Of a stretch of DNA of 64,000 nucleotides, positions 16,883 through 24,926 are shown piece by piece; position 1 is the stretch's first letter; every line of letters begins with the position of its first letter. A model generated the notes under the pieces. The model was not told the DNA's origin. It was given only the letters and a program-made list of their open reading frames with translations, and made no database searches. The stretch covers positions 930,001-994,000 of the forward strand of contig NZ_FOJF01000002.1 of assembly GCF_900110995.1 (NCBI RefSeq). Reading direction: 5' to 3'. Source of the stretch: Chitinophaga sp. YR573 (lineage in GTDB: Bacteria; Bacteroidota; Bacteroidia; Chitinophagales; Chitinophagaceae). A program made the position numbers and the translations under genes.

Positions 16883-18124
16883 ATGAAAAAACTATTGGTT
16901 TCTTTTATCTTTTGCGGTCTGGGCGTAGCAGCAATGGCACAGAAGGCGAAGGTAAGCAGTGCAGATGATGCAGTGAAGAGTAACGATCTGGTAAAGGCAA
17001 AAGCTGATATCCAGGCCGCACTCGAAAATGAAAAAACGAAGAACGACGCTAAAACCTGGTATGTAAAGGGTAAAGTGTATGAAGCTTTAGCCACTAAGGA
17101 TAAAAATTCTGCAGAAGCACTGGAAGCATTCGAAGCTTATAAAAAGGCGCTTGAAATCAGCCCTAAACTGCCTGAAGCGCTGCTGGAACTGAACCAGCGT
17201 ATGTTTAACCTGTATGCTACAGTAGGTAATGCCGGTTATGGTAACCTGAATGAGCAGAAATGGGATTCAGCTTACACTCACTTCAGCGAAGCATTTACAA
17301 TTGCACAGTTTTATAATGGCAAGAATCTGGGTGGTTCTATTCCTACAGATACTTCCATGACTTTTTATGCCGGTTATGCTGCTAGTCAGGCTGGTAAAAA
17401 AGATGATGCCATCACTTACCTGAAGAAAGCAGCAGATCTGCAATTTAAAGGTGAACCTGCCCTGTTTGTAATCCTGGCTCAGGCTTACGAAGAGAAAGGT
17501 GATAATGCGAACTGGCTGAAAGCTATCGAAGATGGTAAGATCATGTTCCCTAAAGACAAGCGTTTTAACGATATGGAGATGATCTATTACTCCAAAACCG
17601 GTAAAACTGCTGAGCTGATCTCCATGCTGGAAAAGAAAGTGGCAGAAAATCCAAATGATTTCCAGACAGTATTGGACTATGGTATCCGTGTAGATAACCT
17701 GGCTAATCCTCATGATACAATTGCTAAACCAGCTGACTATGATGCTTTGATGACCAAAGCAGAAAACGCTTACAAAAAAGCTATTGAACTGAAAAGTGAT
17801 GATGCTACTGCTAACTTCCAGTTAGGTGCATTATACTTCAACCGTGCAGTAGGTTATAATAAAGAGCTGAACAGCATGGACAGCAAATTACAGAACTCTC
17901 CTAAAGCAAAAGATCTGCAGACTAAAGTTGAAGGACTGATGAATACCGCACTTCCTTACTTTGAGAAAGCGGATGAGAACTTTACTTCAAAGCTGGCGTC
18001 TCTGGAACCAGGCGACAAACAAACTTACGAGAGCTGTTTGTATGCACTGCAGAAAATCTATGCTATCAAAAACCAGACTGATAAAGTGGAAGTTGTTAAG
18101 AAGAAGCTGGAAGGTTTGAAATAA
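16883..18124 (+). CDS. Exported tetratricopeptide repeat protein
   Basis: A signal peptide (MKKLLVSFIFCGLGVAAMA) is followed by about 390 residues of TPR-like helix pairs. Examples are AKTWYVKGKVYEALATKDKN, MTFYAGYAASQAGKKDDAIT, ALFVILAQAYEEKGDNANWL and ATANFQLGALYFNRAVGYNK. The protein is lysine-rich and lacks cysteines after the signal. Such proteins are common in the Bacteroidota periplasm and act as protein-interaction scaffolds; no specific partner is evident. It is a single-gene unit between gyrA and a strong bidirectional terminator. Confidence 0.85.
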   Translation: MKKLLVSFIFCGLGVAAMAQKAKVSSADDAVKSNDLVKAKADIQAALENEKTKNDAKTWYVKGKVYEALATKDKNSAEALEAFEAYKKALEISPKLPEALLELNQRMFNLYATVGNAGYGNLNEQKWDSAYTHFSEAFTIAQFYNGKNLGGSIPTDTSMTFYAGYAASQAGKKDDAITYLKKAADLQFKGEPALFVILAQAYEEKGDNANWLKAIEDGKIMFPKDKRFNDMEMIYYSKTGKTAELISMLEKKVAENPNDFQTVLDYGIRVDNLANPHDTIAKPADYDALMTKAENAYKKAIELKSDDATANFQLGALYFNRAVGYNKELNSMDSKLQNSPKAKDLQTKVEGLMNTALPYFEKADENFTSKLASLEPGDKQTYESCLYALQKIYAIKNQTDKVEVVKKKLEGLK

Positions 18125-18143
18125 GAAGATAAATTACACATAT

Positions 18144-18177
18144 AAAAAAAGGGAACCGATCTGGTTCCCTTTTTTTA
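18144..18177. terminator. Strong bidirectional terminator
   Basis: AAAAGGGAACC pairs with GGTTCCCTTTT around a short GATCT loop, with A and T runs on both sides. It serves the TPR gene on the plus strand and the sigma/anti-sigma pair on the minus strand. Confidence 0.85.
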
Positions 18178-18561
18178 TATTGATCTGTGTGTGATAAAAT
18201 GATAGGCCCAGAAGGCTGCGAGTAGAATAAACAGTATCACAATGACGATGATGGCCAGTTGTGTGTAATAAGCTACCTGGTCTTTGCGGCGTTTGCGTGA
18301 ACGTAGTTTGCGTAACATCTGATTTCTCATTTGCTGCAACCATACGGGGATTTGTTCTTTCTGTCTGATAGTGGCCAATCCCTCTACGGCCTCACTGCAC
18401 AATTCACAATCAGCCAGGTGTATTTCCACCTCATGTTGCTGTTCCGGTGTCAGCCGGCCCTGCACATAGTCCAGCAGCTGTTGCTGCGAAGGGCATTGTG
18501 TAGTGGTGAACAGGTCGTTATATTCTTCATTCATAAAGTCGTCCATAATAAATTTCTTCAC
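18175..18561 (-). CDS. Zinc-finger anti-sigma factor
   Basis: The 128-residue protein has a putative zinc-binding HxxxCxxC (HLADCELC) around residues 48-55 in the cytosolic N-terminus, then a basic stretch (RKLRSRKRRK) and one transmembrane helix near the C-terminus (TQLAIIVIVILFILLAAFWA). This is the layout of anti-sigma factors of the zf-HC2/ZAS type, except that almost nothing is left outside the membrane. The start used is GTG 18559-18561, which overlaps the sigma stop as GTGA; an ATG at 18546 is possible. Its partner is the sigma factor just upstream. Confidence 0.85.
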   Translation of the reverse strand: MKKFIMDDFMNEEYNDLFTTTQCPSQQQLLDYVQGRLTPEQQHEVEIHLADCELCSEAVEGLATIRQKEQIPVWLQQMRNQMLRKLRSRKRRKDQVAYYTQLAIIVIVILFILLAAFWAYHFITHRSI

Positions 18562-19124
18562 CCGTGTTTACTCAATAACTGTTTCAGGTTCCGCTTCCCA
18601 TTCTGGATGTAACTCTTTACCTGCAACAGGGTGTAGCCTGTTTTTGCTGCAATATCCTGGTAGGATACTTTTTGCAGGTAGAACAGTTTCACGCATATAC
18701 GTTGTTCAGGATTTAATTGTTCCAGTGCCTGCTGCATATTCTCCAGCAAGATATCCTTTTCTATGAATTTCGTCTTATCCTCGTCTGGTATGGCGGGGCT
18801 GTTCAGATGATTTTCATTCACTTCTTCCTGACGTACCTGTTGCTTGTGACGGAGCTGCATCAGGCAATAGTTTTTGGCTACCATATAAATCCAGGCGCGG
18901 AAGAACAGGACCTGGTGTTTGTTAACCTCTGCTAATACTTTTAAAAAGATCTGTTGTACACCATCCCTTGCGTCTTCTTCATTTTTAAGGTACTTCATGC
19001 AAAGACCCAACAGAAGTATGGCATACCTGTCGAACAGGATGCCAATCCAGTTGCTGTCTTCATCGGTTTTGTACCGCTGTAGCAATTCTTCGTCTGTTAA
19101 TTCCCTGCTGTTTTTATAATTCAC
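18558..19124 (-). CDS. ECF-subfamily sigma factor
   Basis: The 188-residue protein has region 2 (about residues 28-95) with LCMKYLKNEEDARDGVQQIF and region 4 (about 130-185) with LEQLNPEQRICVKLFYLQKV followed by SYQDIAAKTGYTLLQVKSYI. The start is GTG at 19122-19124. The anti-sigma gene overlaps its end by four bases. It is clearly related to the neighbouring diverged sigma-like protein at 20316-20891, so the two modules look like an old tandem duplication. Confidence 0.9.
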   Translation of the reverse strand: MNYKNSRELTDEELLQRYKTDEDSNWIGILFDRYAILLLGLCMKYLKNEEDARDGVQQIFLKVLAEVNKHQVLFFRAWIYMVAKNYCLMQLRHKQQVRQEEVNENHLNSPAIPDEDKTKFIEKDILLENMQQALEQLNPEQRICVKLFYLQKVSYQDIAAKTGYTLLQVKSYIQNGKRNLKQLLSKHG

Positions 19125-19177
19125 TGTATAAAGATAAAAACTTATAATATATAGATGCAGGAAATGTAAAATTCCAT

Positions 19178-19216
19178 AAAAAGAGAAGGCTCCCCAATGG
19201 AGAGCCTTCTCTTTTA
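19178..19216 (-). terminator. Terminator of the second sigma/anti-sigma module
   Basis: Bases 19179-19192 pair perfectly with 19202-19215 (14 bp). On the minus strand the stem ends in a run of U. It lies 16 bases after the stop of the TPR-fused anti-sigma gene. Confidence 0.8.
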
Positions 19217-19231
19217 TAAAAAAGTGTCTTA

Positions 19232-20326
19232 TTACAGATTATCCAATGCAGCCTGTGCTTTATCTTTCATACTACCATTCATGCCTACCACTTCTTTGAA
19301 CATACGGCGTGCTTTGCCTGTTTGTCCTTTGCTACGATAGCATACAGCCAGCTGGTAACGTGCTAATTCGCCATAACGGCTGCTGCTGGTAGAAAGGTGT
19401 TTATAGCGGGAAATAGCCTCATTCAGGTCGCCCTGCTGATGATAGACCATCGCTGCTTTATATAAAAACTCATCGGTATTATTTGTTTCTACAGGAGCAG
19501 TCACTTTTGTCACCGTTTTTTTATCATCAGTATCTTTAGCTGCTACCTTAGGCTCTTCCTTTTTTACAGGAGGAGGATCTTTTTTTACAGGAGGAGAATC
19601 TTTAGGTACAGCTACTTTTTTAGCATCTGAGTCGCTCTTTTTATCTTCAGGTGGTTTAACAGCCGGAGATGCTTTTTTAGCAACGGAATCTGTTTTCACT
19701 ACCGGTTTTATAACAGGTGCCACTTTTACTTTCAGGGTATCCTTCACTTTCAGCGAATCCTTTTTAACCACTGGTTTTACTGCATTCTCTTTCACTACAA
19801 CAGGTGGAGTGGGGACAGGAACAGGAACAGCAGTTACTGTATCCTGTTTTGCAGCACCAATCGGTTCTGTGCTGGAAGCCTGAATAGCTTTTACATCTGC
19901 CGCACTGGCCAGCGGCTTGGGCGACTGAATTTTGAACCTCTTTTCCTGTTGTACCAGGTAAATACCCCCGGCAGCCAGGGCAATAGCGGCCACTACCCAG
20001 AAATAGATCAACAGGCTTTCCTTTTTCTGTTCATTCCGCTGATAACGTTCAGCTTTCTGTACATGCGAAACCTGTTTGATACTGTTACGGATATATTGCT
20101 GAATGCTCACGGAAAGAGACTGGTATTTCTCTCTGTATTGAGGTTGCTGTAGTACATGTAAAGCCTCGTTACACAGATTGCAGTCGACCAGGTGTTGTTC
20201 CACCAGGTGTTTCTCCACATCAGTTAAACGGCCATCCAGATATCTGGGCAGCTGATCCCTGTTCAGGCAACGGATGTTGCTGAATACTTTTAATATCTTG
20301 TCGTTGTTTACTAAATTATTTGCCAT
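19232..20326 (-). CDS. Anti-sigma-like zinc-finger protein fused to a periplasmic TPR domain
   Basis: The 364-residue protein has four parts. A cytosolic zinc finger comes first (HLVDCNLC, about residues 46-53). One transmembrane helix follows (LLIYFWVVAAIALAAGGIYL, about 105-125). Residues ~140-285 are low-complexity, rich in Lys, Pro, Val and Asp. A C-terminal TPR unit (about 288-364) contains FLYKAAMVYHQQGDLNEAIS and ARYQLAVCYRSKGQTGKARR. The linker is long enough to reach across a cell-wall layer. The gene overlaps the sigma-like gene upstream by 11 bases. I infer a membrane sensor that holds a sigma-like partner inside and probes envelope proteins outside; the ligand is unknown. Confidence 0.8.
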   Translation of the reverse strand: MANNLVNNDKILKVFSNIRCLNRDQLPRYLDGRLTDVEKHLVEQHLVDCNLCNEALHVLQQPQYREKYQSLSVSIQQYIRNSIKQVSHVQKAERYQRNEQKKESLLIYFWVVAAIALAAGGIYLVQQEKRFKIQSPKPLASAADVKAIQASSTEPIGAAKQDTVTAVPVPVPTPPVVVKENAVKPVVKKDSLKVKDTLKVKVAPVIKPVVKTDSVAKKASPAVKPPEDKKSDSDAKKVAVPKDSPPVKKDPPPVKKEEPKVAAKDTDDKKTVTKVTAPVETNNTDEFLYKAAMVYHQQGDLNEAISRYKHLSTSSSRYGELARYQLAVCYRSKGQTGKARRMFKEVVGMNGSMKDKAQAALDNL

Positions 20327-20891
20327 CTGTTTGTGTCATCATTAAAGAAGCCATTTTCTGTTTCGCCCCCTGTAGTTTCAACCTAACCTGTTCAAGAGTA
20401 TATTTTTTAGCAGCAGCCAGTTCAGCAAATGTTTTTTGCTCTATATAAAACTGCTGCAGGAAAAATTTCTCTTCTTGCTCCAGCTGTTTAAATACCTGTT
20501 GGATCTGGTTGGCAAGCTGTTGCTGTTCCAGCAGGTTATTACTGGCTTTTTCCACTTTATTTTCTACCTGCTGTACATTTCTTGACTCGCTGGAAGGAAA
20601 GAAGGGAATGTTCCTGTCTGCCTTATCATTCTGTGCCTTAACGGTATAATGCAGCCACTCATTGGCCTTGGGAATTGTTTGTGTTTTCAGGCTATTACTG
20701 AGGCGTTGTAAGATGGAAGTATACATTTCCTCTGGCGTGGTACCCGGACCCGTATTCAGATGAGGCATTGAGATCGCAACCAGCAGATGGCTGTATCTTT
20801 CCAGTAATACCCCTTCGGCTTCCTGATCCTTCAGTTTTCTTGCCCGGGAAATCAATTCTTTATCCGATAAATTAGTTAACTGCTGAAGCAT
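20316..20891 (-). CDS. Diverged sigma-70-like protein
   Basis: The 191-residue protein can be aligned by eye with the sigma factor at 18558-19124. SDKELISRARK matches TDEELLQRYK, LLERYSHLLVAISMPHLN matches LFDRYAILLLGLCMKYLK, and the C-terminal EEKFFLQQFYIEQKTFAELA with LEQVRLKLQGAKQKM matches region 4. The region 2 segment that contacts core polymerase and the -10 element is poorly kept: the DGVQQIFLKV block is replaced by EEMYTSILQR. It may be a specialised sigma factor or one that has lost promoter recognition. It overlaps its anti-sigma-like partner by 11 bases. Confidence 0.7.
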   Translation of the reverse strand: MLQQLTNLSDKELISRARKLKDQEAEGVLLERYSHLLVAISMPHLNTGPGTTPEEMYTSILQRLSNSLKTQTIPKANEWLHYTVKAQNDKADRNIPFFPSSESRNVQQVENKVEKASNNLLEQQQLANQIQQVFKQLEQEEKFFLQQFYIEQKTFAELAAAKKYTLEQVRLKLQGAKQKMASLMMTQTDGK

Positions 20892-20972
20892 AGTGTTACC
20901 TATATTTACATATAATAATCGAAAAGGTTCGATTATTCTCTCTGAATATATGATTTAATTTAGACAATTAAT

Positions 20973-21734
20973 ATGCCATATGCGATTACTGTTGTGCCAG
21001 TTATGCCATTGCGGGCTGAACCGGCACATAGAAGCGAAATGATCTCCCAGGTTTTATGGGGAGAAAATGTAGAAATCCTGCTTACGGGGTCAGACGGCTG
21101 GGTAAAGGTAAGGTGTCAGTGCGATAATTATGAAGGGTGGGCTACTTTTAATCATCTGGAAATCATTGAGGGTGATTTATTTCATGCACCTTATACGCAT
21201 TATACAGCGGGATGGATCAATACAGTAGAACTGAACGGGAAGGCAATGCATGTACCTTATGGCTGCCTGGTAAAGCCTGTAACAATGTGGGGAAAGATCC
21301 CGGTACAATTTGAGGAAACATTGAAGAGTGTTGGTAATGGCGGAAAGGTGGATGAAAATGAGTTGCTGGACAGGGCATTTCTTTTCCTGAATACGGCTTA
21401 TCTCTGGGGTGGAAAATCAGTATTTGGCGCTGATTGTTCCGGTTTTACGCAAACGGTATTTAAGACGTTGGGGATAACACTTTTGCGGGATGCTTATCAG
21501 CAGGCAACGCAGGGAGAAACAGTAGATTTTTTACAGGAAGTACATACAGGTGATCTGGCGTTCTTTGATAATGCAGACGGGCGTATCACGCATGTAGGTA
21601 TTTTGATCAATGATCATGAGATCATACATGCATCGGGTAAAGTGCGGGTTGATTCTATTGATAATCAGGGTATTATTAATGTAGATACGGGGTTAAGAAC
21701 ACATAGTTTAAGGATCATCAAAAGATATTTTTAG
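20973..21734 (+). CDS. NlpC/P60 family cell-wall hydrolase with N-terminal SH3 domains
   Basis: The 253-residue protein begins with an SH3b-like domain (VMPLRAEPAHRSEMISQVLW, then GWVKVRCQCDNYEGWA) and a second SH3-like part up to about residue 115. The C-terminal NlpC/P60 domain has catalytic C155 in GADCSGFTQ, H207 in THVGI and H219 in IIHASG. Such enzymes cleave gamma-D-glutamyl-diaminopimelate bonds in peptidoglycan peptides. No signal peptide or lipobox is seen at the N-terminus, so it may act on recycled or imported peptides in the cytosol, or the export signal is unusual. It is a single-gene unit with a strong terminator. Confidence 0.92.
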   Translation: MPYAITVVPVMPLRAEPAHRSEMISQVLWGENVEILLTGSDGWVKVRCQCDNYEGWATFNHLEIIEGDLFHAPYTHYTAGWINTVELNGKAMHVPYGCLVKPVTMWGKIPVQFEETLKSVGNGGKVDENELLDRAFLFLNTAYLWGGKSVFGADCSGFTQTVFKTLGITLLRDAYQQATQGETVDFLQEVHTGDLAFFDNADGRITHVGILINDHEIIHASGKVRVDSIDNQGIINVDTGLRTHSLRIIKRYF

Positions 21735-21737
21735 CAT

Positions 21738-21773
21738 AAAAAGGCCGGGATTGATATCAACCCCGGCCTTTTT
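21738..21773. terminator. Bidirectional terminator between NlpC/P60 gene and ppa
   Basis: AAAAAGGCCGGG (21738-21749) pairs with CCCGGCCTTTTT (21762-21773), with a 12-base loop. It serves convergent genes on both strands. Confidence 0.85.
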
Positions 21774-21779
21774 ATTTAA

Positions 21780-22322
21780 TTATTTATTCCCGAACTTCTT
21801 ATTATATCCATCGATGCTCTCCAGCACGATCCTTTCAGCAACTTCTTTGTTTTCGAATTCAGCAACTTCCACTTTCTTGTGTTCCAGCCTTTTGTATTCT
21901 TCAAAGAAGTGACGCATTTCTGCTGTGAAGTGAGGAGGTAATTCGCTGATATCATTGATATGGTTTACACTCATATCATTGGCAGCAACAGCGATGATTT
22001 TATCATCAGCTTCTCCGCCGTCGATCATTCTCATTACGCCAATCACTTTAGCATCCATGATACACATAGGAACTACGTCTACCTGGGAAAGTACGAGGAT
22101 ATCCAGCGGATCATCATCATCACAGTAGGTTTTTGGAATAAAACCATAGTTGGCAGGGTAGTATACAGATGAATACAGCACCCTGTCAAGTTTCAACAGA
22201 CCACTTTCTTTATCCAGCTCATATTTGGCACGGCTACCTTTTGGTATTTCAATAATAGCATTTACTACCTTGGGTGCTTCTTTTCCTGGGCTGACGCTGT
22301 GCCAGGGATTATTCGTCGTCAT
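21780..22322 (-). CDS. ppa: Inorganic pyrophosphatase, family I
   Basis: The 180-residue protein matches soluble family I pyrophosphatase. It has IIEIPKGSRAKYELDKESG with the active-site Lys/Arg, YPANYGFIPKTYCDDDDPLD with the metal-binding aspartates, and PMCIMDAKVIGVMRMIDGGE with DDKII after it. It hydrolyses pyrophosphate to drive biosynthetic reactions and needs magnesium. The gene has its own terminator shared with the NlpC/P60 gene and no operon partner. Confidence 0.96.
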   Translation of the reverse strand: MTTNNPWHSVSPGKEAPKVVNAIIEIPKGSRAKYELDKESGLLKLDRVLYSSVYYPANYGFIPKTYCDDDDPLDILVLSQVDVVPMCIMDAKVIGVMRMIDGGEADDKIIAVAANDMSVNHINDISELPPHFTAEMRHFFEEYKRLEHKKVEVAEFENKEVAERIVLESIDGYNKKFGNK

Positions 22323-22383
22323 CTTCTGTTTGTTTTGTTTATTATTATTTTGGTGCCAGGCCTTGTTATACGTTCATTACTTT

Positions 22384-22430
22384 AAAAAAAATAGATTGCC
22401 ACAAAGTCGTTTTCATTTGACTGTGGCAAC
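22384..22430 (-). terminator. Terminator after the DUF4878-like lipoprotein gene
   Basis: On the minus strand GTTGCCACAGTC pairs with GACTTTGTGGCAA (two-base bulge) and is followed by eight U residues after CUA. It lies about 60 bases after the stop at 22488. Confidence 0.65.
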
Positions 22431-22487
22431 TGATTTACCTTAAGTAATGTGGAATTATAACGTTAGCTGGTGCGCGGCAAAAATATA

Positions 22488-22970
22488 TTATTTTTCTGGT
22501 TGAGGCATTACCAAAGAATCCTGCTGTAAAATACTTTCGGATGAGTCTAATGGAGTTGCCGGAGGCATATAGTTTGGAATAATGCTTTCGAACGTCAGAG
22601 ATATCTTCCACTGCCCGTTTTCTTTTACCAGTTGTAGTCTTTCCTTTTGTTTGGAAGAAGAATTCAGCACGGTAACGGTCGCTTTATCACCATTTTCCTC
22701 GGTTTCTATCACTTCTATCCCTGCTTTTTTGATCTTATTCCGTTCAGAATCGTTACGACGGGCATCAAAAAAGGAGTAGAGCTGTATTACCTGCTGCGAT
22801 TCCTTTGTGGCGTAATCCCTGGCAAGGTCGAAATTCGACTCCTGTATAGCGTGCATAAAATTGAGCGCTACTTCCTGAGGGGCTGCATGTTTTTTGCAAC
22901 CGCTCAATACAGTACCGAATAATAACGCCAGGTTAAGGATGCGCAGATAATTGGTCATGCAATTGTTCAT
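22488..22970 (-). CDS. DUF4878-like lipoprotein
   Basis: The product of 160 residues has a lipobox (VLSGC, C25) and so is a predicted lipoprotein. The mature part resembles the NTF2-like DUF4878 fold: EVALNFMHAIQESNFDLARD, then VIETEENGDKATVTVLN and LQLVKENGQWKISL. These domains bind small ligands or peptides; the function is unknown. The C-terminal ~30 residues are Pro/Ser-rich. The -7 element at 22985-22992 lies so close that an inner ATG at 22958 (residue 5) may be the true start. Confidence 0.78.
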   Translation of the reverse strand: MNNCMTNYLRILNLALLFGTVLSGCKKHAAPQEVALNFMHAIQESNFDLARDYATKESQQVIQLYSFFDARRNDSERNKIKKAGIEVIETEENGDKATVTVLNSSSKQKERLQLVKENGQWKISLTFESIIPNYMPPATPLDSSESILQQDSLVMPQPEK

Positions 22971-22984
22971 TATAATACAATTAA

Positions 22985-22992
22985 CAAAAATA
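22985..22992 (-). promoter_or_regulatory. -7 element before the DUF4878-like gene
   Basis: CAAAAATA on the plus strand reads TATTTTTG on the minus strand, followed downstream by TTAATTG. It is 15 bases from the first possible ATG and 27 from the second. Confidence 0.4.
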
Positions 22993-23164
22993 GGCGGAAT
23001 GTGGATAATTACAAAAAGCAGCTGTAGGAAGTTCCCGTAAATTCTCTGCGATTACACCTTAATTTGTTTCTTTACTGTAAACCGGTATAGGTTTATGAAT
23101 ACTTTAGCATTACAGTTTGGAGGGTGAACATACTACAAACACTGTTAATGAAGTGTTAATTGTA

Positions 23165-24136
23165 CTAACGTTCTTCTTTTTCCTTTATTGCTGCATCTGC
23201 TGCATCATATGCCTTAATGATTGCTTTCACGAGGCGGTGTCTTACCACATCTTCTTCATCCAGTTCCAGGTAACCGATACCATTCACATTTTTTAGAATG
23301 CGGGTAGCTTTTACGAGGCCGGACTTGATATTCCTTGGTAAATCCACCTGTGTGAGGTCGCCTGTGATGATTGCTTTTGCGGATGGCCCTATACGTGTGA
23401 GGAACATCTTCATCTGCAGGTCGGTAGCATTCTGCGCTTCATCCAGGATAATAAAGGAATTATCCAGGGTACGTCCGCGCATATATGCCAGTGGTGCGAT
23501 TTCGATCACCCTGTTCGTCATGAAATAGGTGAGCTTGTCGGCTGGTATCATATCGTCCAGTGCGTCGTATAACGGGCGCAGGTAAGGATCGATCTTTTCT
23601 TTCAGGTCTCCTGGCAGGAATCCGAGGTTTTCACCTGCTTCCACCGCCGGACGGGTTAAAATGATTTTACGTACAGCCTTGTTCTTTAACGCACGAACTG
23701 CCAGTGCCACAGCGGTATAGGTTTTACCTGTACCTGCGGGTCCGATGGCAAACACGATATCGTTCTTATCGCTGAGTGCCACCATATTCTTCTGGTTAGC
23801 AGTGCGGGCGCGAACATTGCGTCCGTTGGGGCCAAAAACGAGTATTTCGTTGGAATTGTTTTCTTTGAAGTTATCTACCTTTTCTTCATCTCCCAGAATC
23901 TGTTCAAAATAACCTTCGCTGAGGTTACCATTGCGTTCCAGGTAGGTGATGATCTGACCGATTTTTTCCTGGGCAACATTCACTTCTTCCTGTGCGCCTG
24001 ACAGTTTGAGTTGTGTGCCACGGGAAAGTATTTTCAGCAGTGGGAATTTCTTTTTTAACAAGTCTAGCTTTCCGTTATTCACCCCAAAAAATTCTATGGG
24101 ATTAACGCTATCTAAATTGATGATTGATTCTGTCAA
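23165..24136 (-). CDS. PhoH family ATPase
   Basis: The 323-residue protein has the PhoH/YbeZ layout. An N-terminal KH-like region covers residues 1-90. The Walker A loop GPAGTGKT is at 132-139, and PAVEAGENLGFLPGDLKEKI and LDEAQNATDLQMKMFLTRIG carry the Walker B and sensor. YbeZ proteins act with the endonuclease YbeY in rRNA maturation and stress. The start codon is TTG at 24134-24136: a stop codon lies two codons upstream and the next Met is near residue 118, so no ATG start is possible. Confidence 0.94.
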   Translation of the reverse strand: MTESIINLDSVNPIEFFGVNNGKLDLLKKKFPLLKILSRGTQLKLSGAQEEVNVAQEKIGQIITYLERNGNLSEGYFEQILGDEEKVDNFKENNSNEILVFGPNGRNVRARTANQKNMVALSDKNDIVFAIGPAGTGKTYTAVALAVRALKNKAVRKIILTRPAVEAGENLGFLPGDLKEKIDPYLRPLYDALDDMIPADKLTYFMTNRVIEIAPLAYMRGRTLDNSFIILDEAQNATDLQMKMFLTRIGPSAKAIITGDLTQVDLPRNIKSGLVKATRILKNVNGIGYLELDEEDVVRHRLVKAIIKAYDAADAAIKEKEER

Positions 24137-24182
24137 TTGCTATATGGATTTAAATGTTTGCGTGTTTAGGCTCTGCCAAAAT

Positions 24183-24260
24183 GGAACTTCCTGAAGGAGT
24201 AAGTTATAGCTTTTTCTACAATCAGGAAGCTCCTGAATTTTGTAGCCTTTTCTCTACAAA
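24183..24260 (-). other. Two hairpins between purE and phoH
   Basis: TTTGTAG (24239-24245) pairs with CTACAAA (24254-24260), and GGAACTTCCTGA (24183-24194) pairs with TCAGGAAGCTCC (24222-24233) with one wobble. They lie after the purE stop and before phoH on the minus strand; they may terminate purE or form a phoH leader. No clear U run follows. Confidence 0.35.
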
Positions 24261-24266
24261 CAGTAT

Positions 24267-24722
24267 TTATAGTTTATAGCCCTGTTGCTTGAAAGATTCC
24301 ACTTTTGCAGCAATGGCAGGATTGCTGAGTGCAAGGATACGGGCTGCCAGTACGGCTGCGTTTCTTGCGCCAGCTTTACCAACTGCGAGTGTTCCTACTG
24401 GCAAACCGGCAGGCATCTGTACAATAGAATAAAGAGCATCTATACCTCCTGGTAAGCCACCTTCCAAAGGAACGCCTAATACAGGTAAAGAAGTATACGC
24501 AGATACTACTCCTGGTAAGGCAGCCGCCATACCTGCCGCGGCAATAACCACGCCAAAGCCTTTTTCCTGTGCTGTGATACACAGCTCTCTTACCTTGTCC
24601 GGATTACGATGGGCAGAAGCAACCACCATCTCACCTTCAATATTAAAATATTGTAAAAAATTCAGCGCTTCCTGCATTACCGGCTTGTCGCTTTCCGAAC
24701 CCATTAGAATTAATACTTTCAT
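24267..24722 (-). CDS. purE: 5-(carboxyamino)imidazole ribonucleotide mutase
   Basis: The 151-residue protein has the class I PurE motifs: MGSESDKPVMQEALNF at the start, the SAHRNPDKV loop, AAAGMAAALPGVVSAYTSLP, and PAGLPVGTLAVGKAGARNAA. It converts N5-carboxyaminoimidazole ribonucleotide to CAIR in purine synthesis, acting with PurK, which is not in this window. A well-placed TATCTTTG element precedes it, so it is probably its own transcription unit. Confidence 0.97.
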   Translation of the reverse strand: MKVLILMGSESDKPVMQEALNFLQYFNIEGEMVVASAHRNPDKVRELCITAQEKGFGVVIAAAGMAAALPGVVSAYTSLPVLGVPLEGGLPGGIDALYSIVQMPAGLPVGTLAVGKAGARNAAVLAARILALSNPAIAAKVESFKQQGYKL

Positions 24723-24757
24723 TCCAGTTTATTTAATTTTTATTATCCCTTAAGGCC

Positions 24758-24765
24758 CAAAGATA
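24758..24765 (-). promoter_or_regulatory. -7 element of the purE promoter
   Basis: CAAAGATA on the plus strand reads TATCTTTG on the minus strand, an exact TAnnTTTG match, 36 bases above the purE ATG. The same spacing is seen at folP. Confidence 0.5.
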
Positions 24766-24926
24766 TTTATCCTTTCACACATGCAGAAAAAGGAAAATCC
24801 ACATTGTTGAAAACTAACAAAATTAAGGGGTAAATCAATATAAATAGCTGAAATACGGGATAATAAGATATAGAATACTTCTTTTTAATAATATATTGAG
24901 TATTTTTAAGAGTTATTAGGAAAATT

